This document shows, one piece after another, positions 8,906 through 16,776 of a stretch of 64,000 bases of DNA. This DNA comes from an uncultured Streptococcus sp. (GTDB lineage: Bacteria > Bacillota > Bacilli > Lactobacillales > Streptococcaceae), in NCBI RefSeq assembly GCF_901875575.1, contig NZ_CABFMF010000044.1, forward strand, positions 1 to 64,000, read 5' to 3'. Numbering within the stretch: position 1 is the first letter of the stretch; every line of letters starts with the position of its first letter. The translations under genes were made by a program, and so were the position numbers. The notes beneath the pieces are model-generated. The model saw nothing but the letters and a program-made list of their open reading frames with translations, searched no databases and was not told where the DNA came from.

Positions 8906-9643
8906 CTATCTGGTACGGCTGTAAATCTCTTGTAAATACTGTTCATTAGATAAGCTGTTACGTTCCAAATCATCCATAATCTTTCCATCGCTAAGTAGCA
9001 CCATCCGTGAGGAATACTTTGCTGCAGCAGGGTCATGCGTAACCAGTAAAATGGTAATACCAAAACTTTTATTGATTTCCTGCAAAAGCGCCATCAGTTT
9101 TTCAGAATTGGCAGAGTCCAAGGCTCCTGTCGGCTCATCTGCGATAATCAGTTTAGAATCATCAATCAAGGCTCTAGCAGTTGCCACACGTTGTCGCTGA
9201 CCACCTGATAACTGATTAGGAAACTTATCTTTTAAGTTCTGGATGGCCAGCTTATCCAAAATTTCCTCAATCTTATCCTGATGTTTTTTAATATTTTTCC
9301 CCTGAATTTGAAGAGGTAGAACGATATTTTCATAGACCGTCAAGGTTTCCACCAAGTTGTAAGCTTGGAAAATATAGGAAATGTTTTTAGCACGATAGTC
9401 AGCTAGTTCATTTTCCTTGGCATGGATGATGTCAAAATCTTCAAATCGAATCTCACCTGATGTTGGTTTATCAATCGTTGAAATACAGTTGAGAAGTGTT
9501 GTTTTTCCACTACCACTAGCTCCCATAATTGCCAGAAATTCTCCTTTTTCAACAGACAAGTTCACATCTGATAAAGCATGAACGATATTATCCCCTTGAC
9601 CAAATGTTTTCGTTAATCCTGTCACGATAAGTTGTTTCATCAT
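8906..9643 (-). CDS. ABC transporter ATP-binding protein
   Basis: A 245-residue MacB/LolD-type ATPase with Walker A GASGSGKTT (about 41-49), signature LSGGQRQRV, Walker B LIIADEPTGALD and the H-loop THD. It energises the downstream FtsX-type permease. The first ATG follows GGAGGAATGAA; an ATGATG pair makes the start ambiguous by one codon. A minus-strand TATAAT lies at 9674-9679, after the terminator of the small peptide gene, so the transporter probably has its own promoter. Confidence 0.92.
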   Translation of the reverse strand: MMKQLIVTGLTKTFGQGDNIVHALSDVNLSVEKGEFLAIMGASGSGKTTLLNCISTIDKPTSGEIRFEDFDIIHAKENELADYRAKNISYIFQAYNLVETLTVYENIVLPLQIQGKNIKKHQDKIEEILDKLAIQNLKDKFPNQLSGGQRQRVATARALIDDSKLIIADEPTGALDSANSEKLMALLQEINKSFGITILLVTHDPAAAKYSSRMVLLSDGKIMDDLERNSLSNEQYLQEIYSRTR

Positions 9644-9736
9644 TTCATTCCTCCGTTTCTTTATTACTCTCTCATTATACGGTTTCTTTCAAGGTTTGCC
9701 ATGAGTATTTTGTGCAATATATTCAAGTAATAAAAA

Positions 9737-9763
9737 AACCGATGCCTTTTTCAGGTATCGGTT
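9737..9763 (-). terminator. terminator after the 35-residue peptide gene
   Basis: On the minus strand AACCGATACC / GGCATCGGTT forms a near-perfect hairpin with a TGAAAAA loop, followed by seven T. It separates the small peptide gene from the ABC transporter. Confidence 0.8.
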
Positions 9764-9771
9764 GATGTTGA

Positions 9772-9879
9772 TTATTTGCGATCGTTTCTTTTTTTCATAA
9801 AGTAAACAATCCCTATGACAATAACTCCTAAGACCAGTACAGGTGCATAGAATTCTAATGTTCCAATAATTCCTTCCAT
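9772..9879 (-). CDS. 35-residue single-pass membrane peptide
   Basis: The peptide starts MEGIIGTLEFYAPVLVLG, continues through one membrane helix (about residues 10-28) and ends in a basic tail (KKRNDRK). Its ribosome site is ideal (AGGAGGATAAA directly before the ATG) and a strong terminator follows, so it looks like a real expressed gene. It lies just downstream of the first lanthipeptide-like relic. Inference: it may be an immunity or membrane-accessory peptide of that locus. I recognise no family. Confidence 0.7.
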   Translation of the reverse strand: MEGIIGTLEFYAPVLVLGVIVIGIVYFMKKRNDRK

Positions 9880-9908
9880 TTTATCCTCCTGTCAAAAAAT
9901 AGAGAGTT

Positions 9909-10087
9909 TTATCCACAGCGCACGTTTGGCAAAATACCTTCATAAGAATATGTAAACCACCAACCACAGCGTCCCTGTGCTGTTAATCTAACAGCCCTAC
10001 CCCCACCCAGCAGCAGATTTTCCATCCAATTCTTGGCTATTAATTTCCATAATCCAAAGAATCAATCTCAAAGTTGTCTTGTTTTAT
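9909..10087 (-). pseudogene. lanthipeptide-like precursor relic 1
   Basis: A leader-like stretch (KQDNFEIDSLDYGN, then SQELDGKSAAG after a one-base shift) precedes the core AVRLTAQGRCGWWFTYSYEG, continuing to NVRCG and TAA. An ATA stands where ATG is expected after GGGAGAAATACAA. The core frame is open from an ATG at 10025 (MENLLLGGG...; 38 residues), but without a ribosome site. The TxSxE part resembles the TxS/TxEC ring motif of lacticin-481/mersacidin-type lantibiotics, here with Gly instead of the last Cys. The call rests on its paralogue at 10173-10351; no LanM or LanB gene is nearby. Confidence 0.6.
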
Positions 10088-10145
10088 TTGTATTTCTCCC
10101 GTAAATATAACACCAAATCAAAATGTTGTCAATGTTTTGTAATAA

Positions 10146-10160
10146 AACACTAGAATTGTC
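10146..10160. promoter_or_regulatory. candidate regulator site before relic 1
   Basis: AACACTAGAATTGTC matches the AATACCAGAATTGTC of the kinase-promoter repeat at 13 of 15 positions. It lies about 60 bases upstream of relic 1. A separate good promoter, TTGACA-17 bases-TATATT, lies between it and the relic on the minus strand. Confidence 0.5.
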
Positions 10161-10172
10161 CTTTTGTTTTAT

Positions 10173-10351
10173 CTAACAACGAACATTATTTCTCGTACAC
10201 TCATAAGAATAGGTGAAACACAACCCACACAGATTTGCTAGCGTCATTTTAACAGCTGTGTACCACAAGCTTCTGATTTCCCGAAAAGTTCTTGCTTTTC
10301 AACCTCAAAACTTAGAGAATCAATTTCTAAACGATTTGTATTTTTAGCTAT
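10173..10351 (-). pseudogene. lanthipeptide-like precursor relic 2
   Basis: A perfect AGGAGG lies 7 bases before an ATA, where a start codon is expected. The leader frame reads AKNTNRLEIDSLSFEVEK, then QELFGKSEACGTQLLK and TGA. A -1 shift gives the core AVKMTLANLCGLCFTYSYEC, then TRNNVRC and TAG. FTYSYEC has the spacing of the lipid II-binding TxS/TxEC motif of lacticin-481/mersacidin-type peptides. It is clearly paralogous to relic 1. The bad start codon and the leader-core frameshift both argue it is dead, unless the assembled sequence has an error. Confidence 0.62.
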
Positions 10352-10402
10352 AAGGTTACCTCCTTCCTTCTTTTGGATGATTATCTTTACAATAACTAGT
10401 AT

Positions 10403-10415
10403 AAACTCTAGTATT
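10403..10415. promoter_or_regulatory. candidate regulator site before relic 2
   Basis: AAACTCTAGTATT (minus AATACTAGAGTTT) matches an arm of the kinase-promoter repeat at 11 of 13 positions and abuts a minus-strand -10-like TATACT (10398-10403). A second, weaker ACTAGTAT copy lies just beside it, giving direct repeats. Confidence 0.5.
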
Positions 10416-10637
10416 GGCTAAGTAATGAGTAAATCGTGCAAGTTTCTTATTTTCGAGAGAAATTTTTATAGTTCTCAATTAAAAATAGCTGAACAATCTC
10501 TTAATCAGCTACTTTTTTACCTTATTTACTAAATGATTTAGAAGTTTCTTCTTAACTACTTTACAGAGACTCACACAATGCCCCTTATTTTCTTATCTTC
10601 TTTGGCGATTCTGACGCAAGTGTGGTACAATTAAATC

Positions 10638-11546
10638 ATGAGAATTCAACAATTACATTATATTATCAAAATCGTCGAAACTGGCTCTATGAATGAGGCA
10701 GCTAAACAACTTTTCATTACCCAACCTAGTCTTTCTAATGCTGTTCGAGATTTAGAAAATGAAATGGGTATTGAAATTTTTATTCGTAATCCTAAGGGCA
10801 TTACCTTGACCCGTGATGGCATGGAGTTTCTCTCTTATGCCCGTCAGGTTGTCGAGCAGACCCAGCTTCTGGAAGAACGCTATAAAAATCCTGTCGCTCA
10901 CCGCGAACTCTTTAGCGTGTCGTCCCAGCACTATGCCTTTGTGGTCAATGCCTTTGTATCGCTACTTAAGAAAAGTGATATGGAAAAGTATGAGCTCTTT
11001 CTCCGTGAAACACGAACTTGGGAGATTATCGATGACGTTAAGAATTTCCGTAGTGAAGTTGGTGTCCTCTTTTTAAACAGTTACAACCGAGATGTTTTGA
11101 CAAAGATGCTAGATGATAACCATCTGCTTGCCCACCATCTCTTTACCGCTCAACCGCATATCTTTGTCAGCAAAACCAATCCTCTGGCTAAAAAGGACAA
11201 GGTAAAACTATCTGATTTAGAGAATTTCCCTTATCTCAGCTATGACCAAGGGACGCACAACTCCTTCTACTTCTCAGAAGAAATTCTTTCACAAGAACAC
11301 CACAAGAAATCCATTGTTGTGAGCGACCGTGCTACACTCTTTAATCTCTTGATTGGTTTAGATGGCTACACTATTGCGACAGGGATTTTGAACAGTAACC
11401 TTAATGGAGATAATATTGTTTCTATTCCATTAGACATTGAGGACCCAATTGAACTTATCTATATTCAACATGAGAAAACTAGCCTATCCAAAATGGGCGA
11501 ACGCTTTATCCAGTATCTATTAGAAGAAGTTCAGTTTGATAATTAA
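10638..11546 (+). CDS. cpsY: LysR-family regulator, CpsY/MtaR type
   Basis: A 302-residue LysR regulator with an N-terminal winged helix-turn-helix (MRIQQLHYIIKIVETGSMNE, then AAKQLFITQPSLSNAVRDLE) and a substrate-binding domain (about 90-300). It closely resembles streptococcal CpsY/MtaR, linked in S. agalactiae to methionine transport and surface or immune-survival traits. There is no ribosome site: TGGTACAAT ends 6 bases before the ATG, so a leaderless mRNA is predicted. The position opposite the lanthipeptide relics may be coincidental. Confidence 0.88.
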   Translation: MRIQQLHYIIKIVETGSMNEAAKQLFITQPSLSNAVRDLENEMGIEIFIRNPKGITLTRDGMEFLSYARQVVEQTQLLEERYKNPVAHRELFSVSSQHYAFVVNAFVSLLKKSDMEKYELFLRETRTWEIIDDVKNFRSEVGVLFLNSYNRDVLTKMLDDNHLLAHHLFTAQPHIFVSKTNPLAKKDKVKLSDLENFPYLSYDQGTHNSFYFSEEILSQEHHKKSIVVSDRATLFNLLIGLDGYTIATGILNSNLNGDNIVSIPLDIEDPIELIYIQHEKTSLSKMGERFIQYLLEEVQFDN

Positions 11547-11565
11547 AAGTAAATAGCAAAGCAGC

Positions 11566-11616
11566 TTACTTTCTTTTCTTAAGTAAATTCAAAAATTTGA
11601 ACTACTTGATTACCAT
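11566..11616 (-). pseudogene. mini-ORF with a perfect anti-16S ribosome site
   Basis: AAAGGAGGTGAT stands directly before an ATG. The reading frame is MVIK, TAG, then FKFLNLLKKRK and TAA, a short cationic peptide interrupted by one nonsense codon. The 12-base ribosome site exactly complements the 3' end of 16S rRNA. No family is recognised. It could be a decayed small peptide gene or chance. Confidence 0.3.
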
Positions 11617-11847
11617 ATCACCTCCTTTATCTCCGATATCTTAAACAGTCTTGACTTGGAAATTCATCCTAACTAAGATTAGTTATCCTCACTCATCTAT
11701 TTAGCTAGTAAGTCCCAGCTAAAACTAAGGATACTGATTTATTAAGCTGTTTTCATAGAACTCAGATACATGAATCCTTCCACTTTAAATTTATAGATAA
11801 AAGATATTAGACTAGAAACAAAAGAAAATTCCTAAATACACTATCGT

Positions 11848-11890
11848 CCGAAAGTTAGCTTTTAAATAACTAACTTTTGGATTTTTTGTT
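11848..11890 (+). terminator. terminator downstream of the LysR gene
   Basis: CCGAAAGTTAG / CTAACTTTTGG hairpin followed by TTTTTT. It lies about 300 bases past the LysR stop. The stretch between (11547-11847) holds only the mini-ORF and nothing else that I can support. Confidence 0.7.
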
Positions 11891-11915
11891 TAATGAGACT
11901 TGGTGATAAAAGAGC

Positions 11916-12070
11916 TAATACTCTTCGAAAATCTCTTCAAACTACGTCAGCTTCACCTTACCGTAGATATATGTAACTGACTTCGTCAGTCTTATCTACA
12001 ACCTCAAAGCAGTGCTTTGAGCAGCTTGCGGCTAGCTTCCTAGTTTGCTTTTTGATTTTCATTGAGTATA
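11916..12070 (-). repeat. BOX element
   Basis: Same arrangement as the copy at 174-328: minus-strand boxA, one boxB, boxC. It lies between the LysR terminator and the ABC-F gene and breaks no gene. Confidence 0.93.
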
Positions 12071-12085
12071 AAACATAAAAAATAA

Positions 12086-12123
12086 AAAAGATTGAGCTCT
12101 GCTCTATACAAAACTCAATCCAT
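12086..12123 (-). terminator. terminator of the ABC-F operon
   Basis: On the minus strand GATTGAG ... CTCAATC closes a hairpin, with an inner AGAGCAGAGCT region, followed by TTTTTT. Confidence 0.7.
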
Positions 12124-12188
12124 GACATCATTTTACAATTAAACTTCTAGCTACAAAATCTTTCGATACTGTATTTTTAAACCTAATT

Positions 12189-13730
12189 TTACGTCAAATT
12201 ATTAAAGTCCCAGATTTGGTCCATCCAGCCTTCATAAAAGTCTGGCTCGTGACAGACCATGAGAATGGATCCTTTATACTCTTTTAGGGCTCGTTTTAGT
12301 TCATCCTTGGCATCCACATCCAAGTGGTTGGTTGGCTCGTCTAGTACCAAAACATTATTTTCTCGATTCATCAAGAGACAGAAACGTACCTTGGCTTGCT
12401 CCCCACCTGATAAAACTTGAATCTGGCTTTCGATATGCTTGGTTGTCAAACCACAACGAGCAAGGGCTGCACGGACTTCTGCTTGATTAAGTGCAGGAAA
12501 GGCATTCCAAACAGCTTCAAGAGGAGTTTGGCGATTACCACCTTCTACTTCCTGTTCAAAGTAACCGAGTTCTAGGTAATCACCTCGTTCAACTTCCCCA
12601 GCAATTGGTGGAATAATGCCCAAGAGACTCTTCAAGAGAGTTGTTTTCCCAATACCGTTGGCTCCAATAATGGCAACCTTTTGATTGCGTTCAAAGGTAA
12701 GGTTTAAGGGATTGGTAAGTGGACGGTCGTAACCAATCTGCAAATCCTTGGCTTGGAAGATAAAGCGCCCTGGTGTACGAGCTGATTTGAAATCAAAGGA
12801 TGGTTTTGGTTTCTCACTTTGCAGTTCGATAATATCCATCTTATCCAATTTCTTCTGACGGGACATGGCCATATTTCGTGTTGCAACACGCGCTTTATTA
12901 CGAGCTACAAAGTCTTTGAGGTCTGCAATTTCTTTCTGCTGACGTTCGTAGGCTGCCTCCAGCTGTGATTTTTTCATGGCATAAACTTCTTGGAACTGGT
13001 AGTAGTCACCAGAATAACGCGTCAGCTGTTGATTTTCCACATGATAGACGATATTGATAACGTCATTGAGGAATGGAATATCGTGTGAAATGAGGACAAA
13101 GGCATTCTCATAGTTTTGGAGATAGCGTTTGAGCCAGTCAATATGCTCAGCATCCAAGTAGTTGGTCGGCTCGTCCAACAGCAAGATATCCGGCTTTTCA
13201 AGGAGGAGTTTAGCCAAAAGCACCTTGGTTCTTTGTCCACCTGACAAAGAGGTTACATCCGTATCCATGCCAAAGTCCATGACACCAAGGGCACGCGCTA
13301 CTTCATCAATCTTAGCATCCAAGGTATAGAAATCACGACTCTCTAAACGATCTTGAAGTTCGCCAACTTCTTCCATAAGAGCATCGACATCTGCTCCGTC
13401 TTCAGCCATTTCCATATAAAGATCATTGATGCGGGCTTCTGCTTTGAAAAGCTCATCAAAGGCTGTGCGAAGCACATCACGAACAGATTGCCCTTCAGCA
13501 AGGACAGAGTGCTGATCCAAATAACCAGCAGTCACATATTTGGACCACTCAACCTTCCCTTCATCTGGCAACATCTTACCAGTTACAATACTCATAAAGG
13601 TTGATTTTCCTTCACCATTGGCCCCGACCAGACCGATATGTTCTCCCTTGAGGAGACGGAAAGACACATCTTCAAAAATTGCACGGTCACCAAAACCGTG
13701 ACTCAGATTTTTAACTTCTAAAATACTCAT
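12189..13730 (-). CDS. ABC-F family ATPase
   Basis: A 513-residue soluble protein with two ATPase domains and no membrane helices. Walker A motifs are GANGEGKST (about 37-45) and GANGIGKTT; signatures are LSGGQRTKV and LSGGEQAKV, each followed by DEPTNYLD or DEPTNHLD. The charged linker (about 245-310) is the interdomain arm. ABC-F proteins act on ribosomes; this one is closest in feel to the housekeeping YbiT/YkpA type, not a known resistance type. It is the last gene of the yutD-rlmN-vanZ-like run. Confidence 0.92.
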   Translation of the reverse strand: MSILEVKNLSHGFGDRAIFEDVSFRLLKGEHIGLVGANGEGKSTFMSIVTGKMLPDEGKVEWSKYVTAGYLDQHSVLAEGQSVRDVLRTAFDELFKAEARINDLYMEMAEDGADVDALMEEVGELQDRLESRDFYTLDAKIDEVARALGVMDFGMDTDVTSLSGGQRTKVLLAKLLLEKPDILLLDEPTNYLDAEHIDWLKRYLQNYENAFVLISHDIPFLNDVINIVYHVENQQLTRYSGDYYQFQEVYAMKKSQLEAAYERQQKEIADLKDFVARNKARVATRNMAMSRQKKLDKMDIIELQSEKPKPSFDFKSARTPGRFIFQAKDLQIGYDRPLTNPLNLTFERNQKVAIIGANGIGKTTLLKSLLGIIPPIAGEVERGDYLELGYFEQEVEGGNRQTPLEAVWNAFPALNQAEVRAALARCGLTTKHIESQIQVLSGGEQAKVRFCLLMNRENNVLVLDEPTNHLDVDAKDELKRALKEYKGSILMVCHEPDFYEGWMDQIWDFNNLT

Positions 13731-13739
13731 TTTAATTCC

Positions 13740-14213
13740 TTATTTGTTTTTATGTAATTGTTTATAAAGGAGCCAAGCTAGATAGCCACCCAAGGTATTG
13801 GTCCACAAATCATCAATCTCAAAGACGCGATTAAAATCAAAGAAAAAGTCCAAGACTAACTGCGTACACTCAATTCCAAGACTCAGTAGAAAGCTAAAAA
13901 GAAGAACCTTTTTTGTCTTCCGCAGGTTTGGAAAAAGATAAAGGAGTTGGAACATCAGAGGAAAGAGCAAGAAGACATTGAGGATATTTTGTAAAAATAT
14001 CCAACATAATTGCCCCACATCACTCACTTGGTCCAGTTTCCAGAGAGAATTGAAAGGAGTCAAAAGAAAAACCAGGCGTCCAAGATGCTGAATACCTGGA
14101 GTTTCCACTCCCGCAGGAGAATGTTCTTGAGGAGTAAAGCAAAAATAGATAATACAAATGCTATAGAAAATAACTCCCCAAACCAAAACATGATTATAAG
14201 TTTTCTTCATCAT
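13740..14213 (-). CDS. VanZ family membrane protein
   Basis: A 157-residue protein with four or five membrane helices and the VanZ-family signatures (NVFLLFPLMF, SLGIECTQLVL and the EIDDLWTNTLGGYLAWLL end). VanZ proteins have been tied to low-level glycopeptide or teicoplanin tolerance, but most copies have no known role. The start overlaps the rlmN stop by one base, so it is translationally coupled. Confidence 0.88.
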   Translation of the reverse strand: MMKKTYNHVLVWGVIFYSICIIYFCFTPQEHSPAGVETPGIQHLGRLVFLLTPFNSLWKLDQVSDVGQLCWIFLQNILNVFLLFPLMFQLLYLFPNLRKTKKVLLFSFLLSLGIECTQLVLDFFFDFNRVFEIDDLWTNTLGGYLAWLLYKQLHKNK

Positions 14214-15298
14214 TAAGGATTGACTGCTGCGACTGCTTTCTGGCGGTCACGTTTCATTGTATTAGAGCGCAATTGTCCACAAGCTGCATCAATATCTGTA
14301 CCATGTTCTTGACGAACAACACAGTTGACCCCTTTTTTCTTAAGTGTATCGTAGAAGGCCATGACGCGCTCCTTAGGACTACGGCTATATTGGTCATGCT
14401 CACTGACTGGGTTATAAGGTATCAAGTTAACATAAGACAATTTCTTGATATTTTTGAGCAATTCAGCCAACTCAAGAGCCTGTTCTACACCATCATTGAC
14501 TTCATTGAGCATGATATACTCAAAGGTTACACGGCGATTAGTTGTTTCAATATAGTACTCGATAGCGGCGAAGAGTTTTTCAATCGGAAAGGCACGGTTA
14601 ATCTTCATAATACTTGAACGAAGTTCATTGTTAGGTGCATGAAGAGAAACGGCAAGATTGACCTGAACACCTTCATTAGCAAAATCACGGATCTTGTGAG
14701 CCAAACCAGATGTTGAAACTGTAATATGTCGAGCACCGATTGCCATCCCCTTGTCATCATTGATGGTACGGACGAAATTCAAGACATTATTGTAGTTATC
14801 AAATGGTTCACCGATTCCCATGACAACGATATGGCTGACGCGCTCATCCTGACCACGCTCATCAAAATATTTCTGAACCAGCATGATTTGCGCTACGATT
14901 TCACCGTTATTGAGGTCACGTTGTTTCTTAATCAATCCAGAAGCACAGAAGGTACAACCAATATTACAGCCGACCTGAGTTGTTACACAGACAGACAAGC
15001 CATAATGCTGGCGCATAAGCACCGTCTCAATCAACATACCATCTGGTAATTCAAAAAGATATTTAACCGTCCCGTCAGCAGATTCTTGAACAATACGTTG
15101 TTTCAAAGGGTTAACCATAAACTGATCATTTAGTTTAGCAATCATATCCTTGGAAAGGTTGGTCATTTCTTCAAATGACTGGACACGTTTACGGTAGAGC
15201 CATTCCCAAATTTGATCTGCTCGGAATTTCTTTTCACCTTGCTCGAGCACCCATTCCTGCATGGCTTGGCGCGTTAAACTATAAATAGACGGTTTCAT
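14213..15298 (-). CDS. rlmN: dual-specificity rRNA/tRNA methyltransferase RlmN
   Basis: A 361-residue radical-SAM enzyme making C2-methyladenosine at A2503 of 23S rRNA and A37 of some tRNAs. It has the CxxxCxxC cluster motif GCNIGCTFCASG (about 108-119), GEPFDNYNNV, and the C-terminal catalytic Cys region (GVNCVVRQEHGTDIDAACGQL). AAGGAGA lies before the ATG. Confidence 0.96.
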   Translation of the reverse strand: MKPSIYSLTRQAMQEWVLEQGEKKFRADQIWEWLYRKRVQSFEEMTNLSKDMIAKLNDQFMVNPLKQRIVQESADGTVKYLFELPDGMLIETVLMRQHYGLSVCVTTQVGCNIGCTFCASGLIKKQRDLNNGEIVAQIMLVQKYFDERGQDERVSHIVVMGIGEPFDNYNNVLNFVRTINDDKGMAIGARHITVSTSGLAHKIRDFANEGVQVNLAVSLHAPNNELRSSIMKINRAFPIEKLFAAIEYYIETTNRRVTFEYIMLNEVNDGVEQALELAELLKNIKKLSYVNLIPYNPVSEHDQYSRSPKERVMAFYDTLKKKGVNCVVRQEHGTDIDAACGQLRSNTMKRDRQKAVAAVNP

Positions 15299-15318
15299 TT
15301 TCTCTCCTTATATTCCAT

Positions 15319-15849
15319 TCACTTCTGTCGAATAACAAAATGACGCTGACCCTTGTCCTCAATCTGAGAATGCTGGTTTTTATGGCGACGTTTATTTTTC
15401 TTATCTGCATTGGGTTTTCTTTTGTTTTGAATAGCTTTTTTAGCGTTTTTTGAAGGACTTTCTTCTTCCTTCTTACGCATTTTTTTGTCAAATGTAGCCC
15501 TCTTAGGTGTCTCATTTAATAAAACAAAATAGGCACAACCATAACTACAATATTCCAAGAGATAATCCTGTAGACGACTGATTTTTTCGAGTTTTTCTTC
15601 CGTTCGTTCATCCTTGTAAAAACCTCGGAGACGAAGTTGTTCATTACTCCAATCTCCCACGATATAATCAAATTTGGTTAAAACTTCTGAAAAACGCTGA
15701 TTAAAAGCTGTTACATCAAAAGCGTCCTTGATATTTTCAACCAAGGTAAAACCTATCCCTTCTGTTTCAACCTTGTCCCCATATAGATGGAACTCTGGGC
15801 CAGGAAACTTGTTATAGTTGTATAATTCAGGTGCAATTTCTTTTCGCAT
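15319..15849 (-). CDS. yutD: YutD family protein
   Basis: A 176-residue cytoplasmic protein. The first about 110 residues match the YutD family (YNKFPGPEFHLYGDKVE and FDYIVGDWSNEQLRLRGFY); the last about 60 are a lysine/arginine-rich tail, likely disordered and perhaps nucleic-acid binding. The ATG at 15849 is chosen because AAAAGGATAAGT precedes it. It heads the run rlmN, vanZ-like, ABC-F. Function unknown. Confidence 0.85.
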   Translation of the reverse strand: MRKEIAPELYNYNKFPGPEFHLYGDKVETEGIGFTLVENIKDAFDVTAFNQRFSEVLTKFDYIVGDWSNEQLRLRGFYKDERTEEKLEKISRLQDYLLEYCSYGCAYFVLLNETPKRATFDKKMRKKEEESPSKNAKKAIQNKRKPNADKKNKRRHKNQHSQIEDKGQRHFVIRQK

Positions 15850-15926
15850 ACTTATCCTTTTTCCACGATTACTTACCACCTATTCTACCATAAATTCTGC
15901 AAGTTAGCACGTTTCTTATGAAAATG

Positions 15927-15952
15927 AAAAAAGTCTGACGATTTAGTCAGAC
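15927..15952 (-). terminator. sodA terminator
   Basis: On the minus strand GTCTGAC-TAAATC-GTCAGAC is a perfect 7-base-pair hairpin followed by TTTTTT. Confidence 0.88.
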
Positions 15953-16004
15953 ATCTGTTTGATAACCTTAAAAAGAGAAGAATCATTCTTCCCTCCAACT
16001 ATCA

Positions 16005-16610
16005 TTATTTAGCTGCTGCATAGAGTTCATCTACTTTGTTCCAGTTAATAACTGAGAAGAAAGCTTTGATATAATCAGGACGAACATTACGGTATTTCAC
16101 ATAGTAAGCATGTTCCCAAACATCCAAACCTAAGATTGGTGTTTTACCTTCTGAGATTGGAGTATCTTGGTTAGCCGTTGAGGTAACTTCAAGTTTACCT
16201 TCTTTATTGACAACCAACCATGCCCATCCAGAACCGAAGCGAGTTGTTGCTGCCGCAGTGAAAGCTGCTTGGAATTCTTCAAATGAACCAAATGTTGCAT
16301 CGATTGCTGCTGCAAGTTCTGCTGAAGGAGCTGTTTTTTCTGGAGTCATTAATTCCCAGAAAAGAGCGTGGTTCAAGTGGCCACCACCGTTGTTGATAAG
16401 CGCTTGACGGATATCTGCTGGGATAGAATTAACATCTGCAAGTAAAGCTTCAAGATCTTCTCCGATTTCAGGATGTTTTTCAAGAGCTGCATTAGCATTG
16501 TTGACATAAGTTTGATGGTGTTTGTCGTGGTGCAAATGCATTGTTTCAGCATCGATGTATGGTTCCAAAGCGTCGTATGCATATGGAAGTTCTGGTAAGA
16601 TAATAGCCAT
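16005..16610 (-). CDS. sodA: manganese-type superoxide dismutase
   Basis: A 201-residue cytosolic enzyme dismutating superoxide. The metal ligands are visible: His27 (MHLHHDKHH), His81 (GGHLNHALFW), Asp163 and His167 (DVWEHAYY). The length is normal and streptococcal SodA uses Mn. AGAGG precedes the ATG, and a TTGAAA-17-TATCAT promoter lies upstream. It is monocistronic, with its own terminator. Confidence 0.97.
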   Translation of the reverse strand: MAIILPELPYAYDALEPYIDAETMHLHHDKHHQTYVNNANAALEKHPEIGEDLEALLADVNSIPADIRQALINNGGGHLNHALFWELMTPEKTAPSAELAAAIDATFGSFEEFQAAFTAAATTRFGSGWAWLVVNKEGKLEVTSTANQDTPISEGKTPILGLDVWEHAYYVKYRNVRPDYIKAFFSVINWNKVDELYAAAK

Positions 16611-16641
16611 CTGTAATACCTCTTTTTCTTTCTATATGAAA

Positions 16642-16670
16642 ATGATAACGTAAACATTCACTTTTTTCAA
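16642..16670 (-). promoter_or_regulatory. sodA promoter
   Basis: Minus-strand TTGAAA (16665-16670) and TATCAT (16642-16647) with a 17-base spacer, about 30 bases before the sodA start. Confidence 0.65.
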
Positions 16671-16729
16671 GTTTTTTGCTTATAGATAAGGAAATCACTG
16701 AGATACTTTCTAATAAAATAAGCAAGAAA

Positions 16730-16762
16730 CCCACGACAAGATAATCTTGACGCGGGTTGTAG
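16730..16762 (-). terminator. holA terminator
   Basis: A 15-base stem (AACCCGCGTCAAGAT against ATCTTGTCGTGGGTT) with one mismatch and one wobble. The following T-run is weak (TTTCTTGC). Confidence 0.6.
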
Positions 16763-16776
16763 TTTCAAACTTATAA

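Noticed and set aside
9909..10025. The 38-residue frame from ATG at 10025 of relic 1 as a functional gene
   Set aside because: It has no ribosome site and cuts the leader, so it is better seen as a piece of the relic.
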